Assembly: GCF_900107435.1 (NCBI RefSeq)
Contig: NZ_FNPZ01000008.1
Location: 1 to 64,000 of the forward strand
Direction of reading: 5' to 3'
DNA length: 64,000 nt
From: Herbiconiux ginsengi
Lineage (GTDB): Bacteria > Actinomycetota > Actinomycetes > Actinomycetales > Microbacteriaceae
The notes under the pieces were generated by a model. It saw only the letters and a program-made list of their open reading frames with translations. It was not told the DNA's origin and made no database searches. Position numbers and translations under genes: made by a program. Shown one piece after another: positions 63,377 to 64,000 of this stretch; position 1 is the first letter of the stretch; each line of letters starts with the position of its first letter.

Positions 63377-64000
63377 CCAGCGAGAGCCAGCGAGTGCTGG
63401 CCGGGGTGTTGCGCTTCGTGCGCGACGCCGCGGCCGCAGGGTCGACCCTGCCCGGTGAAGTGGAGATGGCCGAGCAACTCGGGAGTACGCGCAAGCAGGT
63501 GCGCGATGTCCTCGCCTCGCTCGAACAGCAGGGGATCGTGCTCCGGCGCCAAGGCGCCGCGACCGAGGTCGACCCCGTGGCCACCAGGATGAGCGTTCGG
63601 TTCGAAGACCAGCTCGAGTACAGTGTCTTGCTCCGTCAACTCGGCTATCAGAGCACGGTCGAAGTGCTCGAGATCGCCGACACGCTGATGCCGAAGGAGA
63701 TCTCGCGGTTGCTCATGACCGAGCCCGGCCGGCCGGCCGCGCGGATCGTCAAGCGCTGGCGGGCCGACGGGGCCGTGGCGATGCTCGCGTTCGGCACCGT
63801 CCCGCTTCCCTTTCCGCGCGCCGATGTCGATCTCGGCGATTCCATCTACTCGGCGATCGCCAAGGTGTGGAACGAGGCGATCGCCTGGGAGACCGCAACG
63901 CCCTCGGCCGAGGTGCTGACCGAGGAGGACGCCGAGCTGTTCGAGCATCCGGTCGGCACCCCCGTGCTGACGCTCGACATCGTCGGGATCGGTCTGAGCG
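63373..64000 (+). CDS. GntR-family regulator with UTRA domain, 3' end outside the window
   Basis: The first 209 residues are present. A winged helix (about 10-70: LPGEVEMAEQLGSTRKQVRDVLASLEQQGIVLRRQG, in part) and the start of a UTRA effector domain (EVLEIADTLMPKEISRLLM, RIVKRWRADGAVAMLAFGTVP, VGTPVLTLDIVGIGL). HutC-subfamily regulators bind small metabolites. It is the last gene of the purine operon seen here, on an ATGA overlap with the permease, so autoregulation of the locus is likely. Confidence 0.87.
   Translation, partial: MTSESQRVLAGVLRFVRDAAAAGSTLPGEVEMAEQLGSTRKQVRDVLASLEQQGIVLRRQGAATEVDPVATRMSVRFEDQLEYSVLLRQLGYQSTVEVLEIADTLMPKEISRLLMTEPGRPAARIVKRWRADGAVAMLAFGTVPLPFPRADVDLGDSIYSAIAKVWNEAIAWETATPSAEVLTEEDAELFEHPVGTPVLTLDIVGIGLS

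Overview
The window reads as chromosome of a high-GC, mesophilic actinobacterium. GC-rich codon use, dense operons joined by ATGA/TGATG overlaps, lipoproteins with LAAC/LAGC lipoboxes, a probable leaderless gene, a DtxR/IdeR-type iron box and an LAxTG sorting signal all fit; a Microbacteriaceae-like soil or plant-associated genus is my inference. I found no rRNA, tRNA, CRISPR array or prophage. Apart from one truncated IS481-type transposase the sequence is stable chromosome with several decayed genes.

The first 36 kb is a run of transport-coupled catabolic clusters. (1) 1-11.4 kb: a methylmalonate-semialdehyde dehydrogenase (partial) and an IclR regulator face a plus-strand operon encoding an FAD phenol-type monooxygenase, an amidohydrolase, an alpha/beta hydrolase, an RbsABC-like ABC importer, an intradiol (hydroxyquinol-type) dioxygenase and maleylacetate reductase. 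This can funnel an imported, probably conjugated or N-containing aromatic through hydroxyquinol to 3-oxoadipate. (2) 11.4-13.4 kb is a graveyard: a mandelate racemase/enolase-superfamily pseudogene, a frameshifted DUF1330 gene and the IS481 fragment. (3) 13.5-25 kb: a LacI regulator diverges from a branched-chain-type ABC importer (LivG-LivF fused in one protein, SBP, LivH, LivM) followed by an MhpA-like FAD hydroxylase, an enoyl-CoA hydratase-like protein, an XRE-cupin regulator, an M24 hydrolase-like protein, a 3-hydroxyisobutyrate dehydrogenase-like enzyme and a Dabb protein. A strong promoter with two tandem 16-bp palindromic operators precedes it. (4) 25-37 kb, minus strand: LysR, SBP, CocE-type hydrolase, RbsA-like ATPase, two RbsC-like permeases, a second CocE-type hydrolase, an FMN 2-hydroxyacid oxidase and a ThDP enzyme. 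The order suggests import and hydrolysis of an ester or amide, then oxidation of a 2-hydroxyacid and decarboxylation of the 2-ketoacid, a mandelate-like logic.

From 37 to 54 kb the genes are more mixed: an AbiEii-like toxin fragment, an SDR with a decayed MmyB-type regulator beside it, a secreted GH18 chitinase with duplicated chitin-binding modules, a DUF1611/amino-acid racemase pair behind a 19-bp palindrome, a small membrane protein, a sugar O-acetyltransferase and MFS exporter, a sortase-anchored phosphoesterase/LamG protein, a zinc-ribbon SDR lacking the usual catalytic Tyr, a GmrSD-like DUF262/DUF1524 defence protein, an iron-box-controlled 2OG-oxygenase-like gene and a creatininase-family amidohydrolase.

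The last 10 kb is a purine salvage locus: nucleoside deaminase and PPC-domain protein (minus), then adenosine deaminase, a membrane-anchored unknown, and a BMP-type nucleoside ABC importer with adenine deaminase placed between the ATPase and the permeases, closed by a GntR/UTRA regulator cut by the window edge. Together these take up purine nucleosides and deaminate adenosine and adenine.
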